Position numbers and translations under genes: made by a program. Positions 47,301-61,204 of a stretch of 64,000 bases of DNA are shown here, piece by piece. Within the stretch, counting starts at the first letter, position 1. The number at the start of each line of letters is the position of its first letter. The notes under the pieces were generated by a model, which worked only from the letters and a program-made list of their open reading frames with translations, was not told the origin of the DNA and searched no databases. The stretch is taken from positions 1,550,001 through 1,614,000 of the forward strand of contig NW_026570224.1 in NCBI RefSeq assembly GCF_019649055.1. Reading direction: 5' to 3'. This DNA comes from Paramacrobiotus metropolitanus. Taxonomy: Eukaryota; Tardigrada; Eutardigrada; Parachela; Macrobiotidae.

Positions 47301-50300
47301 AACTGCTTAATGTTTTCCTATCTTTTTCTTTTTGCGGCAAATAATTTAATTTTTTTCCGTCTGCTTTGGTGACTTTTCTATCATAATTTCAGTAGCAGTG
47401 TTCTGATCGGATGTCCATATTTGCAGATCGAAAAATTGTTATGGAGAAATCAAGAGCCGCAGACGAAATGCAATGAACGCTTGATACGTTTGAAGCAGGG
47501 AGTGGTTTTCTCCAATTCACAGCAGATGGTGGATCAGCTTATCTGTCAAGTGCAAGATGGTATCGATACATTGAAGCGATGCCCACAAGTGGAAGAGTTG
47601 GACACGACAGCCCTGGAACTGGAAGGGAACGAATTAGTCACGGATGCCGATCGTTTTAAACAGGTGCGCTCTTCCATTTAATGCAAGTGCTGCTGACTAA
47701 GTACGAGTATATTACGCATGAATTACAGTTTCTACACCAGCTCCATGAGTCTACAAATGACAGCAGTGAATACACTGGAGGAGTCGGCAATTTGTTGGAG
47801 TATTTTGTTTCCCAGTTGAATCAGACTGTCGATATGCAACTGCGGGATACCATTGAGAAAATGTGTATTAAGGCCGAAGAGCTTTATCCTCAGATATTTC
47901 GCCGGAAAAAAGTTAGTATTTTGTTTGCAATACGATGACACTGTATAAATGAATGGTCTTTCGTGATTAGAGTTTTAAAGGCGATTTACTAGCCTCAGCG
48001 AGGATCCCACAGGATTTCTTAACGCAGTGCATAATGCGTCAACTGGCTGGTGATGTGGAAGCGAAAATGAGGTAATGAAATAACCCGCAAACGGAACGAT
48101 AACAATGGTAATGATAGCATTAAGCAGCTTGAGGAGACCGCAGCGGTGTCCTGCATGGTGCCGTATCTATAGGCAAGTGTGATGTGAACGAACGAGAATG
48201 ATCGTGATCGCATGCTATGTAGAAGTTATTAAGCTAAACTGTTTGCAAAACAGACGATCAATTTCCCTCTTAACCAGCTTAGGATCAGATTCCATAGCTG
48301 TTCTTTGGGCTGGATTCTTCTTAACAGCCGACAATTAGCCTAGTAGAAGTGTTCGCCGTTTACAAGCTTAGTTGTTTTTATTTTGTTTGTGGCCTGTTAG
48401 ATTCCTTTGGATCATTCGAAAGTGTTAAAAATAGAATTTCGGTTTTCGTTTATCGTGTTGGTTTACTACGTTAATAAAAGGTTTTTTCTGTTAAAAAAAA
48501 CTTGAAAAAGCTGGCTGAATTGCTGATGAGTTGCTGCTATTTAGAGGAGCACCTTTACTTATTCTTATGCGATGTAGAAATAAGATATCGAGTTCTAGCT
48601 GTCGCGTTTATGATTTACTCATCATGTTATCCGAAAAAAATACAATAATACTATGCGTGAATACAGATTTTGTTCATTTCGGTGTTCCCATACTCGGGCG
48701 ATCCGATACCTATGCAGTTGTTGCCCTTCTTGACTGTCACTTATGTTTCTTTGCAGCGAAGTGGTGCTGTGCGCCAGCAGCCGTTTGTCTGACCGCGTAC
48801 TGGAAGATATCATCAGTAGCATGTCCAGCTGCCACAATCATCTGAGTAACGCCATCAGATTACACGCCGAGTGGTACAACAGCCATAAAGCATCTCCACA
48901 TCGTGATCAGAAGCAGAAGAGTTCTGCTGTTAATGGCACATCTGAAACCATAGAGGTTAGTATAACTTTTCCAAAACTTATGGGTTTCTGTTAACCGGTG
49001 TTGGGCTTTTCTTTCTGTGCTGCAGATCGTTACCGTTAAGGTAAGAATCTAATGGGCATTAAAAATATCATAAAATTTCCTTACCAGTAACCCGCAGCAT
49101 TCTTTCTGAGCTAGCTAATCCCTCCCAAAACTAACTCCCTAGCTTTCTCCCAAAACTAGCTAATCCTTGTTGCGCGTCTGGTAATATGATTAACGATTTA
49201 CTGTTATTTAGATTGAAATCTTAACATTTTTGTGGAAATTTAGACATCGAAACCGCGATCGTTCTTTACGAGGAAAATTAATCTCCGTCCACAAAGTATA
49301 GCCGGCAATGATGTGGACCTGATTGCCATCGAGGAAGCTTTGAAATTGGAGAGTGTTCGTGAGGTGCCACCTTCTCCCACTGAAATTCCTCAAGAGGAAC
49401 CCCGTCATCTGCACAAATTGGAGCATTTGAACAAATCGCGTCCAAAACCTAAACGCAACCGTCCTATTTCGAAACCTCCCATGTCAAAATCATCCGGCGA
49501 CATTCCGCCTATAGACGATGGTCTTGGGAATTTTTTTGCTCTTCCCGAGCTCAACTCAGGCCATCCAAATCGTCTTTCATGGAATAAGGCGGATGCGGTT
49601 CAGTCATTACCCGTCTTCATGGCCAGTCCATCTGTAGCTCGGAAAGAATTAGTCCGGCCTGCAGATGAAGTGGTTAAGCGCACATTCGAACCAGTTGTGG
49701 AGGAAGTAGAGCGCAATGACACAAAAAGCAGTGAAACCGGTGCAGGTGGTAAGGCACCATTTGGGCTTTCAGAACGGGGATTCACTGCTGATATTATGGC
49801 AGAGATGCGAGCTAAGCAGGAGGCTAGAGCATCGGGGATATTTAATCTGAACGTGAATAATGGGGGAAACGTTGAACCTGTATCGAATGGACGGAGTAAA
49901 AGTCCTCCACCTCCTACCACGCCGAAACCACGATCTCGTATTGGAGGCTTGGGAAAAAGTCTCGGGGCTAAAAGTTCAGGTGAAAAAACTATGTATTTTC
50001 TTCTCCTTATGCTAACAAGTTCTATGAAAATGAGTGTGGCCCATTCAAAACAAGGTCTGACCAATTAATGCCGTAACTGCCCGTTTGTTTTGCATGCCGC
50101 TGGAATCCGTGACAGCTAGTGTCTGGAAACTAGGATCTATCGAAAATTGGTCTATTGTCTTCAAATTATTGACCGTAGAACACTTTTTACTGCGTTTATC
50201 TTGGCCTTGATCAGTTAAACTGGTGTCATGGCAGTTAAATCGTCATTTTTAACTTCTCATTTTTTATAGAAGAACACGAGAATGGCTCCAGTACCTCACC

Positions 50301-50951
50301 ACCATCACCCACTACGCCTCTCTCCAACACACCGGACAGTTTGGGACATTTGGATACGGCTAGCATTGGGTCGGATTCTGGTGTTATGAACGACTCCGGA
50401 TCCCATAAATCTGTTCGGGCGTTGGTTTCCAGTTTGGAGCATGCAACCGGTGACGATGTGGAAGCTATGCGGAAGGGAGCATCGTTACCGCGCACAGTAA
50501 TTGCAGGTAACTGCTAACAGAAAAATATTATTGTCACTTTTTAATTCAAATACACTAATTAGTTGCATGGGTTTTAATCTGAAATTCCCTACGTAATGTT
50601 CAAGTAACGAATTCTGGTACCATGACATAGAAGCACTGCTTGGTACATGGAATATGAGTAAAAAAGATTGTAGCCGCTATTAAAGTGAAATACCGTAGAA
50701 AAAAATTAACTTCGTGTCCTTTACCAAATTTAGCGAGTGTTACGCGCTCCAAATCCATGCGCTCCGCAGAGACTCCTGAACAAAACAATGTTCCGGCTCC
50801 TTCAAACTCTGGTGGCTCTCCACCCACGCCTAGTCGTCCGATGCGGACTCTTAAACTGAAAGATCGCGTCAAAAGTCTTTTTAATGATAGCTCAAAGGAT
50901 GTCAAAGCTCCTACGGCAGCCGATGGAAAGACCAAAGTTATTGAATTTTGA
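41360..50951 (+). CDS. CARMIL: CARMIL (capping protein, Arp2/3 and myosin-I linker)
   Basis: Regulator of actin capping protein at the leading edge. I place 26 coding exons (41360-41396, 41897-41994, 42062-42112, 42314-42373, 43054-43181, 43261-43503, 44023-44098, 44202-44290, 44398-44492, 45139-45326, 45643-45720, 45814-45933, 46010-46080, 46227-46381, 46455-46554, 46620-46674, 46831-46934, 46996-47227, 47427-47663, 47729-47911, 47971-48071, 48757-48955, 49026-49040, 49244-49979, 50270-50506, 50734-50951) giving 1301 aa. Order: PH domain (1-125), linker with GPCGGYSRMYACMCDYH and EEVAWDVDTIY, LRR solenoid (about 205-660), helical dimerisation domain (660-900), then a Pro-rich tail. The capping-protein-interacting motif is at about 964-979: LEHLNKSRPKPKRNRP, consensus LxHxTxxRPK. 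DIMAEMRAKQEARA in the tail is also shared with vertebrate CARMIL. One exon is only 15 nt. Confidence 0.94.
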
Positions 50952-51470
50952 GTTTGAATGCTGGTTTTGCAGTTTTTATGAGTTTTTATAATGTTTTATA
51001 CAAAAATGCCAAAATTTAAAAGTTTTATGTTTTTATTGGTTTCTGTGTCATGTTAGAAGTTTCTTGACAGTTAAGTCTGCTTTTAAGCACTCATGTCATA
51101 CGCCTTGGCTGACGTGCAAGAAATTTCATTCCGAAATTCTACAGCTTTGTAGCGAGGCTTAATCAAGCAAACTTTGGAAAAACAAAAACAGTTAAATGTG
51201 GCTACTGTGATTCTGCCATCATATTACATTGAAAGTCAGCACTTGGGCGGCCTGTATAACGAGTCTCTAATAGCGTCTTCAATCAAGCTGCATAAAAACT
51301 GCTTAAATCAATTCACACACCTGCAGATACAGTGAGATCGAAACTTCAAACATTTGGAAACTCAAAATAAAATCAAACGGTTAAAACCAAGCAAATCAAC
51401 GATGCTTTACTCACAAGACCTTCAATTTCTAAAAAGCAAAACCGGCAACAACACTTCACTGATTGTGAGT
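50952..51470. other. Convergent 3' ends of CARMIL and USP46
   Basis: 519 bp between the stop codons of the plus-strand CARMIL gene and the minus-strand deubiquitinase gene. It holds both 3' UTRs. Nothing else was recognised. Confidence 0.6.
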
Positions 51471-52882
51471 TCACTCTCGCGTCTGATAAAACAGTATATA
51501 TCCCGTTTCCGAATTCTTCTGCAAGTCGGAAGTCAGACCGTAGAAGTCCTCCACCGCCGATGCCTCAATGCGTTCCACAACGTCATCATCAAATAGCAGC
51601 CACACATTGTTACTAGTCTTGACAATACTGATATAATGTCCCCGATTCGGTCCGCTCCCACAATGCACTACCACTGCTGCCAAATCGTACAGCTTCTCCG
51701 GGTTCATACAGTCACTGGACGTGTTGAACAATCGCAATTCCAACGGAAACACCACACGGTAGGACAATTTTGTGTACCGGTTCAGTTGATCCACGTATTT
51801 GAAACGTTTCAAATGAATGGCTAAAATGCGCGGCAGACGCTTCAGCCTCATGCACTTGGTGGCCTCCTGCTTGGCCGAACAGGTTTCACAGAAATACTTA
51901 TGTTCCGCCGACAGCGTTTCCGTGCTGCTGAAACCACGGAGACACGCCGACAACGACGTATGCTGATCGATGTCCACCGACAAATCAAGGAAATCCTCGT
52001 CTTTACTGCTAACTGTTTCGCAGTTCAGACACTTAGTTTCGTTTGTCAATGTTCCCTGGAATATTTCATGGATCCAGGTGGGTTCGGTTTTGTCGTTATG
52101 CAGGTAGCCATTTCGAGTATCCGTGGAAGATGCGCCCAGCCCAGCGCCGATTCTGTTGTTGACGGCGGATCCATTTACTAATGGAGCCGTGGATGCTTGT
52201 CGTTCCGCTTGCAGCAGATCACCGATGTAATTCAGGAGATAATTTAGGAACTCATGGGCATCCTGCTGCATAAAGTTGTCGAAGGATTCGTTTTCCTTTC
52301 GTAGACGGGCTATAAATTTCTTCGGGGCAATGGTGCCCAGCTTCTTCTTCTGGCTGACAATGTTAAAGTACAGATCCGATAAACAGCCCAGAAGATTTTC
52401 TTTGGAGCGTTTATTCTGTACACGATACTGTAGAACTCGGTCGCGAAATGGTCGACAAAAATACAATGCCTGTAGCACAGAATTGCAGTAGCATGTATTT
52501 CCAAAATTCACCTAAAATGTTCGAAAAATTAGATTATTTCTGCAAATCGCACATACTAAACAAAATATATGCCACATGGAATTCTGTCGCATATGCCACG
52601 ACTACTTCATCCCGTCATCAATTTTGTCAAGTAATAAGGTTTAGCATCATAGCAGCAACTCAAGATCATCACAAAAATAAGAAAATGCGCAGTCAAAGAA
52701 CGAGAACATCCAGCAAAAAGCGTACAGGGAAGATGTACAGTACTGCTGCTACATAGGGAAGAGACATGTACAGGGTGCGAATAATAATTACATTTCCGAC
52801 CTACCAGGCCATAATATCTCTCGTTCACCGGGATCTGCTCCACACCGAGTTCTTTCTCCAGCTGAGATGCGTTGTTACCCAT
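51471..52882 (-). CDS. USP46: Ubiquitin carboxyl-terminal hydrolase, USP12/USP46 type
   Basis: Cysteine deubiquitinase activated by WDR48/UAF1 and WDR20; in animals it regulates, among others, glutamate receptor turnover. Two exons (minus): 52882-52805 and 52511-51471; 372 aa against about 366 in human USP46. Starts [20 protein letters not shown]; MGxxxS is a plausible N-myristoylation site if this ATG is used, although vertebrate forms begin about ten residues earlier, possibly on an exon I cannot see. Catalytic Cys box [36 protein letters not shown]; zinc-binding pairs CLNC and CETC; His box [14 protein letters not shown], followed by [13 protein letters not shown] variable insert of about 35 residues lies before [16 protein letters not shown]. 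All catalytic residues are present. Confidence 0.95.
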
Positions 52883-54505
52883 GTTAAGATAAGAAAATCT
52901 TCGCAGAAAGCACTCGGGCGCCACTCCTTCGGGGGAGGCTGACTTTTGCGTTTTACCAGGAAGCACTGATTTGAAAAATTTCTTGGCTGCTAATTTCGGG
53001 CCACCGTACCTACATAATCACGGCAGATAAATGACCAACCCAGATCTCAGAAGCTACAAAACACGTGCTGGACACGTTTTGGCATACCTCATCAACGTTT
53101 CTTTCTCTGGATTCAAAGCTCCCGTCTCCAGACGATCGTCACCAGAACGTTTCATTGACGATCGACAAAGCCCACTACAGTAGAATCCTTAACCATTCAT
53201 TCCGGGAAACACCAGACTTTTCAGGGAATAAGAGTCAAACCGTCAAACAGCCAAGGTTTCCCAAATACATAGGAGTAAGTAATGATTGTAATCGCTGAGA
53301 TGTTAACAACAGGCTGAACAGAGATCGCGCACGTACATTCACACAGTCATTCCCCAAGTCAACAGATTATCTTAACTTTCACCCTTGGATATCCACAGAA
53401 TCGACCAGTCCAAATAAAAAACGAAAACGAAGAAAACATTAGAAGCAGCAACTTCGGATTCTGGCTAAACAGGCTGGGATGTTTACGAATTATGGTGGAA
53501 AAGTGGCAATGATGTCACTGAAAAAACCAATACAATCCTGAAGATGCTGATTTGCATGTGATGCGTGTATACATGGGCGGCGGGCGCTCTGGAAATAGTA
53601 CTGTACTGGCTCAAATGAACGGCGCTACTCCATGCGGAAAGCGTGCTAGACGCAGACGGAACCGCCTTCACTTCTCGCCAAGGCCAAAATGCGTACTTTA
53701 TACTCGTACAATGAATGGATCGCAAAAATAATAAGTTCCGTAAGTACTTGTTTGTATGAGTTATCGCATTTTCGTTGACCGCTTACAAAAGTGCTAAACG
53801 GTTGTAATTAATTCAAATGTTTGTGTAGAATAAATTAAACATATTCTAAAAGTTCGGAATCTCATTCTCGAAGTTACTGTACTTGAGACATACGTGATAG
53901 AGCAAATTCGACTGCTTGCGGCAGTTATCACTTATCCCTGGGCCACAAAGAAGAGCAGCGTTTCATTTTTTCACTGCCAGCGGGCGGAGTCTTGAAACGA
54001 CAACAACATTACGCACTACTGACGCTACCGTCGAAATTTCAAATCATTCATCGTTCATGTCAAATCCGCACCTGCAGGCTCCGGCTGAAACTTTTCCGTT
54101 TTTCAGAATCAGTACAGTACTTAATTAAAATTTTAAACATTCAAGTACCTAAACTAGAAAGATCTACCAGTGGCCTAGCGGCTAGCAGCCGATTTACACT
54201 GCCCACATTTGTTTGCGGACTTACTTTGGTCATCGTTGTCCTTCGACAGCCTTTGCGTGTGTTTGTGGCAGTTTCGCCTGTTATTCGAAATCCGTCTGGA
54301 GCCAGCTACCAAAGTTTTGGGATGGTTTGGTTGTGGTGAGGAGTTCGGACAAACTAACCAAAGTACAGTACGTACGCCAGAAATTTTGTCGTAGAACTTT
54401 GCATTTCTCTTTTTAGCGTTTGTTTTAAACTGGCAGCTGCATTACAACAGGGGGGAAAACGCGGTTACCTAAATCTCTGTTGAAAATCACGAACACGCTC
54501 ACACG
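52883..54505. other. Intergenic, divergent promoters of USP46 and MROH1
   Basis: About 1.6 kb between the start codon of the minus-strand USP46 gene and the plus-strand MROH1 gene. Both promoters and 5' UTRs should be here. No gene, RNA or repeat was recognised. Confidence 0.6.
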
Positions 54506-57500
54506 ATGGACTTACCTGAGACTCCCAAAGATGCCATTAATCTCGATATTCAAAGTAAATCTCGGAACTAGCAGGTTTTCCTGGAAACCTGCAACTTGAG
54601 TTTTTCCAAAGAAATGGACTGGTTCTCCTGATAATCAAGATTTTATTTAGAAATCATCAGCGCGCTCGTCGAAGCGGAGAACGACAAGGAGAAGGATGAC
54701 AGCGTTAAAAGTCAGATTTCCAATTCAGTCTACGCGTTGGGAATTAAACATCCGTCCAGTGTCATTCCGGCGCTGTTGGCCTACAGAAAACAGCAAGTAC
54801 GTTTGCTTTCCAAGATGTTTATGTTTGCGCGCATCCTGCATTCTTGTTTACTCTATCTGTTTAGCTGATAGGGAGATCTAATGTACGGTCGTGATTGTAG
54901 CATATCAGTCGACAACAGAAACTGTTGATTTTAACAACCATCAACAGTATTATTGATCATGCGGATTTACTAAGTAAACTCGACGAAAAATTGGCCATTT
55001 ACATCATTGAAGCGGCGGTTGCCAGTCTGAATGACAAGGTAGGCCAGATTTCCCCATTGTGAATACTCTTCATTGTTGTCCAGTTTCGGTTCAGACTATG
55101 CGCGATAAAAGATAAACGCGGCGCAATCTGTGTTCTGAATACAGTATATTTTTATGCATTTGTTCTACAGTTCTCAAAGTAATTTTAGGCACCGAACTTA
55201 AAAAATACCTGTACCGGAAGCTTTCATATTCGTATTGCTATATTGTTAGAAGGGTGTTTACTTGTAAAAAATGCGTGTATTCGATATGCTTTTGAATTAA
55301 GGTTTACTTGATTTTGGTTTTGTAGGAATTGGTGGAAATTGGTAGCGACTTGCTGGTGTCCATGAGCAGAAACTTTTGCATCGAAGTCATGAAGCAGATG
55401 TTGAATTTGTTCCAGCCTGGTATTCTTCCAACCGTGACAACATTCCAGACATTTGGTCGGATATTCTCAGCCAATGTTTATGATTCCATTCCATTCCTGA
55501 GTGCTGTCCTGAGCATGCTAATTCCCATGCTGCCGGAAGCGAAGAATGAGCCGATCAGGAAAGCCATTTGTAGCGGTGAGAAATGAGGATTAAAAAATGG
55601 ATTGTTTCGGACCTTTTGATAGTATCGTGAATTTTACAGCCGTATCGCAGTTTTCCGAAGCTTTGTTGGAATATGTGGCTAACGAGAACGAAGCTCCGGA
55701 TCCGAGTGTGAAAATTAGTTTTTATAGTCACGAGTTCAATGCCATTTTTGAATACATTCTCAACAATTGGTTGGCAAAAGTCAGGGATCCGGAATTGGCA
55801 TCCTATGTGCTGCATGCATTAAGCAGCGTTGCCCGGGTTATTTCCAAGGAAAAGCTGCAAGAACAAGTAAGCATGCTGTAGTCCAGAAATCAAGAACTGC
55901 ATGCTTCATGGATTTGATTCCCATTTTTTTCTCTAATTTTTTTTCTAGGCGGAAAGGCTGCTTTCCAGTGCTGTTGCCATTGTCCGTCGTCATCCCCATG
56001 AATCTAATGCCACAGCCGGTCTGGCTGTTGTCCTGGAAATTCTTGCTTCGAATGTTCGGTCCACGTTGGAGCCGCAGTTAGATGGCTTGATCGACGTCAT
56101 ATTTGCTCAGGTGAGTGTCATAATTAGCTCGCAGTGGCAGTTGTGATACTGTGCTGTCTTTTTAAAATTCGGTTGTATTCGGTTTTAGCATCTTGAGTTA
56201 TTTTTAAGCTGTTAAAATCTTGTTTTTGCATCCTTACTTTGGGTTAGGCTTGTGCGCCACCAGATTATTCCAAACCGATGGGCGTGAAGTCTCATAATGA
56301 AGTGCTTCGGTGTTTTGCAATCTTGCATTTGAACTTTCCCGACAAGATCATCAGTTTTCTGTTTGGCAAGCTCAGTCCCAATGTTCTTAAAATGACCGTT
56401 AATAAGGACGCCACCGATCGAACCGTGGTCGGAGCACTGACCATCATTAACAAGCTGGTCAATCAACAAGGTTCGTAACTTTGATTCCTTCCCCTTTTGT
56501 ATGCTACAAGTATAATGCAACTTGTGTGCGAGCAAAGTTTGTTTCTGCTAGACGTGAGCTTCTCGTTCTACGTGACCCCTCTCCTCAAAGCCTTAGATCC
56601 TATTGTCTCGCCCACACCACCGGTTGCTCTGTCCAACAACATAAAATTATCAGTTGGTCAGCTAATTCTCACACTGGCCGATCGGCAGTATTTGACGCTC
56701 GAGAACTCTCCTCAGCTGATTGAGTTTGTTATCAGACAGTGCGCAGTGCCTGCCACAACCATTCCTCGCTCCCCATCCGGCCTAGAGTCCATTACGGATG
56801 AAGCTTTGCGCGCTTCCTGTGAGAATGTCCTGCACCTGTTGACGACAACGGTGCAGGGTATGGAAAGCCACTTGCTGCCCAGTCTGTTTGATTTCGTTGT
56901 GGATGGCCGCTATACCGAAGCCGTGCGCACTGTTGCTCGGTGTCTGTGCCATCTGAACACCAAGCAGGATATTTTTGCCAGTCTACCCAACGGAATTCCC
57001 GGAAAGCATCCGACCCTACTGGAGCTGTTTACGCGATTGTTTGTGCTGAGCGGTTCCGTAGCAGAAAAGGCAGACGATGAGGCGCTGCTCCGATTGTTGC
57101 AACTTGTCGCGACGAGAATTTCCGATGTAATCAAAGAGTTGTGGGATGGAACCATAGATGAATTGGAAGTCTTCGTCAAAACCACTGCTGACCGATGGGA
57201 TGAGAAGGCGTGGCATGAATCGCTTTTAAAAGTAAAATTTATGCATACTTTTTCGTGTATAACACGTTACGGCTGATACATTTTTAAAGTTCGAAAGTAA
57301 TTTTTTAGAAAAATTCATGTCCGAACGTGCATGTTATTGAAGCCTAATTCTGTGTTTGTTGTTCAGCTGCTGAATACAAGCCTGCGAGACTTGCGCAATG
57401 TGGAGCCAGATTTAGTCAATCGGATAACGGAATGCTTCGCCTCACAGATTACGTTGTACACGGAATATCCCAACGAAAAAGCTTTTTTATATTTGGCACT

Positions 57501-60500
57501 GGGATCAGCCTTAGAAATCGCCAACGATCCACTTGTGGTCAATAAGGCACTGGACGGTATCTTCTCCAATGTCTTCCATCAAAAATTGACAGAACGCCAA
57601 GCGTGCGCTGCCGCTACAGGCCATGCAAGTGCTTCACATTTTGATTTGATTTTAAGCAAGTTGGATGGGTTTTCATCCAAAGAGTCACATGGGAAACGTT
57701 CCAGTTTCTTGAACATTTTCAGTGGTGGGAAGGACAAACAGGATAACATGGACGAAAAAACGAAAGCCACTATGGTATTATGTTATGCCCATGCAGTAGT
57801 TGGAGCACCGAAACCACTGGTGTTAGCGCGTATTGACGATATTATGCGCTCCATTATGCCGCTCTTTGTCGGCGCGAAGGATTTCGCCACGAAACACGCT
57901 CTATGTCGATTGACGGAAATGTTAGCTAAGACACTACGAGAGACCAATACTCCTCTTGAAAAGCGTGCCAATCTGATGTTCCATATGAAAGATTTCGTCA
58001 AAAGCGAACCTTCAGAACTACGGTCATCGGTACGGGCGCTGGCCATAACCGCCTGCTCAGAACTAGCACTGTTGCCTCCAAAGATTCCCATGGAAGAAAT
58101 GGAAGATGCGCTATTGTTGTTTTGTAATAACGTCTTCCCTCTTCTCCCTCCGCGTCACGATTCAGCAAGTCCGATGCAGCTGGATTTAACCAATAACGCT
58201 TACCTGAATTACGAAGTATTGTGGGAAGCAACTTGCACGGCATTGACAGAATTTATGATAACGATGATCAGAATTTACCGGAACTCGGAGGCTTTAACAG
58301 CACTGCTGAAAACGCTGAAACCGTTTTTGGAGTCTGATTCGGATCATGAGCGGTACCATTCGCTGGTCACATTGTACCGCGTGGTACAGTCGGACGCTAT
58401 GAGTGAACTGATCATATCACCGGTGCTGGGAATGTTATCCGGGATGATGGCTACGCGGGCCGTCGATCCCGATGCGCGCTGCCGAGAGACAGCTTTACAG
58501 TGTGGCAGTCAGATAGCCGCTGTGGCAACTATGAATAAAGATGCAGATGAAGGTTGGACAGAAGCGGCCAAGTCGTCCTGGTTAAAAGAAAGTCTGACCT
58601 CACATGCGTATGCCACGAAAGTTGCAGGGTTGTTCTTCAAAATACTAGAAGGCGAGCAGCTGTTAAAGTATGTCCGACAGTTGTATTATCAGGGATTGAT
58701 GGAAAAGCGCGTACTGACCGCAGCGGGAATCGGAGCGATCTTGCAGGCAACCCTAAAGCACAAATATGGACCGGTTAGTGGACAGAGTGTGGAGATTGTG
58801 GCAGGATTGTTGTATGCACTCAAATTCCTCAAAGAATCCACCGTCAAAGTGGCCGTGGAAGGATGCATTCGAGCCATAGCAGAGCACGATACAAACATCG
58901 TTGCACAGGTGTTGATGAATCAACCGGTGCCTCTCCACGCGTAAGTACACTAAATACACTTATTAGATGGGATTATTCGAGGGAACCGAATGCAGATGAA
59001 GCCTAAACTAAAAACTATTGTATGAAGTGAGTTCTTGTAGTTATTTCGGGTACCTTTCTCTTGCGCTTTGACCGAAGCAGCCCTTTCTGCATGCGCATAT
59101 TCTTTTTACAACCTCTATATTTAGAATATTTATGCAGTGAAACGTATTCGATATTATGAGAACACTATGTTATATCACCTTCAGAATTTTCTGATGCAGC
59201 TCCGTGGCGGACCTTTGGCGTTCTCTGGGTGCCGTTCCAGCGTTTGCTTCCGTTCTTCTGGTTCATTGTCTGGACGCACTGCGCAATGGCCCGCTTTTTG
59301 CAGAGGTGCATCCATCAGTAAAGTGCGTTTCACTTCCGGTCTTACAGAGCTTAGCTGTATTAACGGAGCTCTTCCAAGCGAGTGGCAATGTGGAGCTTCT
59401 GCAGGCCAATTTTGCTGATATATTTCCTGTCCTTATGGTCACCGCCGCAGCTATGGTTGGAGCTCAACCTCCCAAGCCGCCTTTTGTGGCGATTGCATCT
59501 GAAAACAGCGCCGTGGATGCCGAATGGAAACAAGTATATAAGGTTAATCCTTCCCGATTGGCTGTTGACTGTTTGAAGCAACTACTGAAGAACACAAATT
59601 CGGTTGTGCCGATTTCATTTGAAATGATGGAGGACACCGGCATGTATGCAGAAGGACTGTACGTTACCAGCAAGTGCGTATTCCAGTCAGTTGACATTAA
59701 TACGGGAAAGATTGTGTCAAATTTGGCGCCGTATTTGGATTTGGAAATTGATGCCCAGCGTGCCGCTGCTGTCGCCATGTATGCTGCTGTAAGTGATTAC
59801 GGTTGCTTAAAATTTTTCCGATCTCTCTCTTTTTTCAATCTTTTGTTATATTTTGCCATTCGGTTTAGATGTTGGAAAGCAAGAAGCCCAGTAACCACTC
59901 TCAATTAGCTATGGTTGTGAATCATCTGGGAACGAAGAGCTCCGACCAGGCATCGGTTGTTCGAATTTTTTGCATTCGTGGGATCGGTAGTCTTTCAAAT
60001 TTTGGACCGGATATGGTAAGAATAATTTCGTCATTCTTCTTTTATATTTCTCAGTACTCGTATAATTGCTGATTACTCTATACCTACTGTATTGGCATAA
60101 AGTGGAGATCTGGCTGTGTATTTTATCTCCTTCGGCATTTGTTACGCTTGTGAATGATCGGGCTGGTATGGTTTGATGGCGAACGCTATGCTGATATTTC
60201 AATGGTATGGTTATACAGGTTGACGCACACGCGCCTGTCATTCTGAAAGTTATTCTGGCTGGACTGGATGATTCAGCTGACAATGGTATGACGAGCGCAC
60301 CGGTGGAAGCTATGAAAGCGCTGAACAGGATCATCCCGATTATTGACCGTTCGCGTATTCAGGATGATTTAATCAGTTTTGCATTACGTCTGCGACCATC
60401 GTTCGAGAGCGACACGCCCATGATCCGTGGAATGGCATTTGCGTTGTTCGGACAACTGGCTGCCGCAGCGGAAGGTGACCATATCAAAGAAGCTTTTGTC

Positions 60501-61204
60501 CAAGAGATTCATAACCTTATGGTTATTCTTCTACTTCATCTGAACGATGAATACATTGAAGTGTCACTGGTAAGATATCTGAACCTCATCGGAAATGTCT
60601 TCAGTGCTTTAGCGCTAAATATCAGTATGTTGCACAATATTATTAAGTGCTATACAGAGTATTATTGTTTCGTTATATCGTTAGGCGTTATTTTCGTTTC
60701 TTTTTGTGTCTTAATAAAAGCTTTTCGATTGTCGTCCCAGTTTATTGATTTTTGTTCTGTTTCACGAATTTCAGTCTACCAAAGCAGTCTTCCGGCTCCT
60801 GTTACCGCTGATGAAATCTGAGGGCATGAATAATGCATTTAGCTATCCCGACGGCATTACCTATGGACGCTTGCTGCGACTGCTATGCACCTCGCTGGTA
60901 CGATTTGAAATAGTTAAAACTTCGTTCAGCATTCATAATTACAATTGTTTTTTTACAGGGAACGGAGCACCCCGACAAAATCCCAATGTACATTAATCTG
61001 GTCATCGGTTATTTCCGCTCCGAAAGCGCAGCAATGCGATCTAATGCTGCTCTGTTGGCTGGAAATCTGGTGTCCCAAGCAACAGCGGCCAACGAGAAAA
61101 ACGCTCTGCCTGGGCACATCTATCCGTCACTGGTGCAGATGTTAAGCGATAAAGATGCCACGGTCCGATTGCGTGCCGCGGAGGCGTTGGGAATGCTGTA
61201 TTGA
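54506..61204 (+). CDS. MROH1: Maestro HEAT-like repeat protein 1
   Basis: Long alpha-solenoid of HEAT repeats. Fourteen coding exons: 54506-54554, 54651-54796, 54919-55038, 55326-55575, 55640-55866, 55949-56110, 56248-56470, 56552-57231, 57367-58940, 59200-59788, 59869-60015, 60219-60569, 60775-60897, 60959-61204; every phase closes, giving 1628 aa (vertebrate MROH1 is about 1640). Matches to the remembered family: VKSQISNSVYALGIKHPS near the start, FGRIFSANVYDSIPFLSAVL, SEALLEYVAN..APDPSVK, KSHNEVLRCFAILH and a final HEAT repeat VRLRAAEALGMLY. The ninth exon alone encodes over 520 residues. No catalytic motif. The cellular role of MROH1 is poorly known; lysosomal localisation has been reported in mammals. 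Neighbouring genes give no functional hint. Confidence 0.9.

Noticed and set aside
52883-52966. In-frame extension upstream of the USP46 ATG
   Set aside because: It begins with GTG and includes no ATG; MGNNASQ matches the conserved start region of the family, though an unseen upstream exon remains possible.
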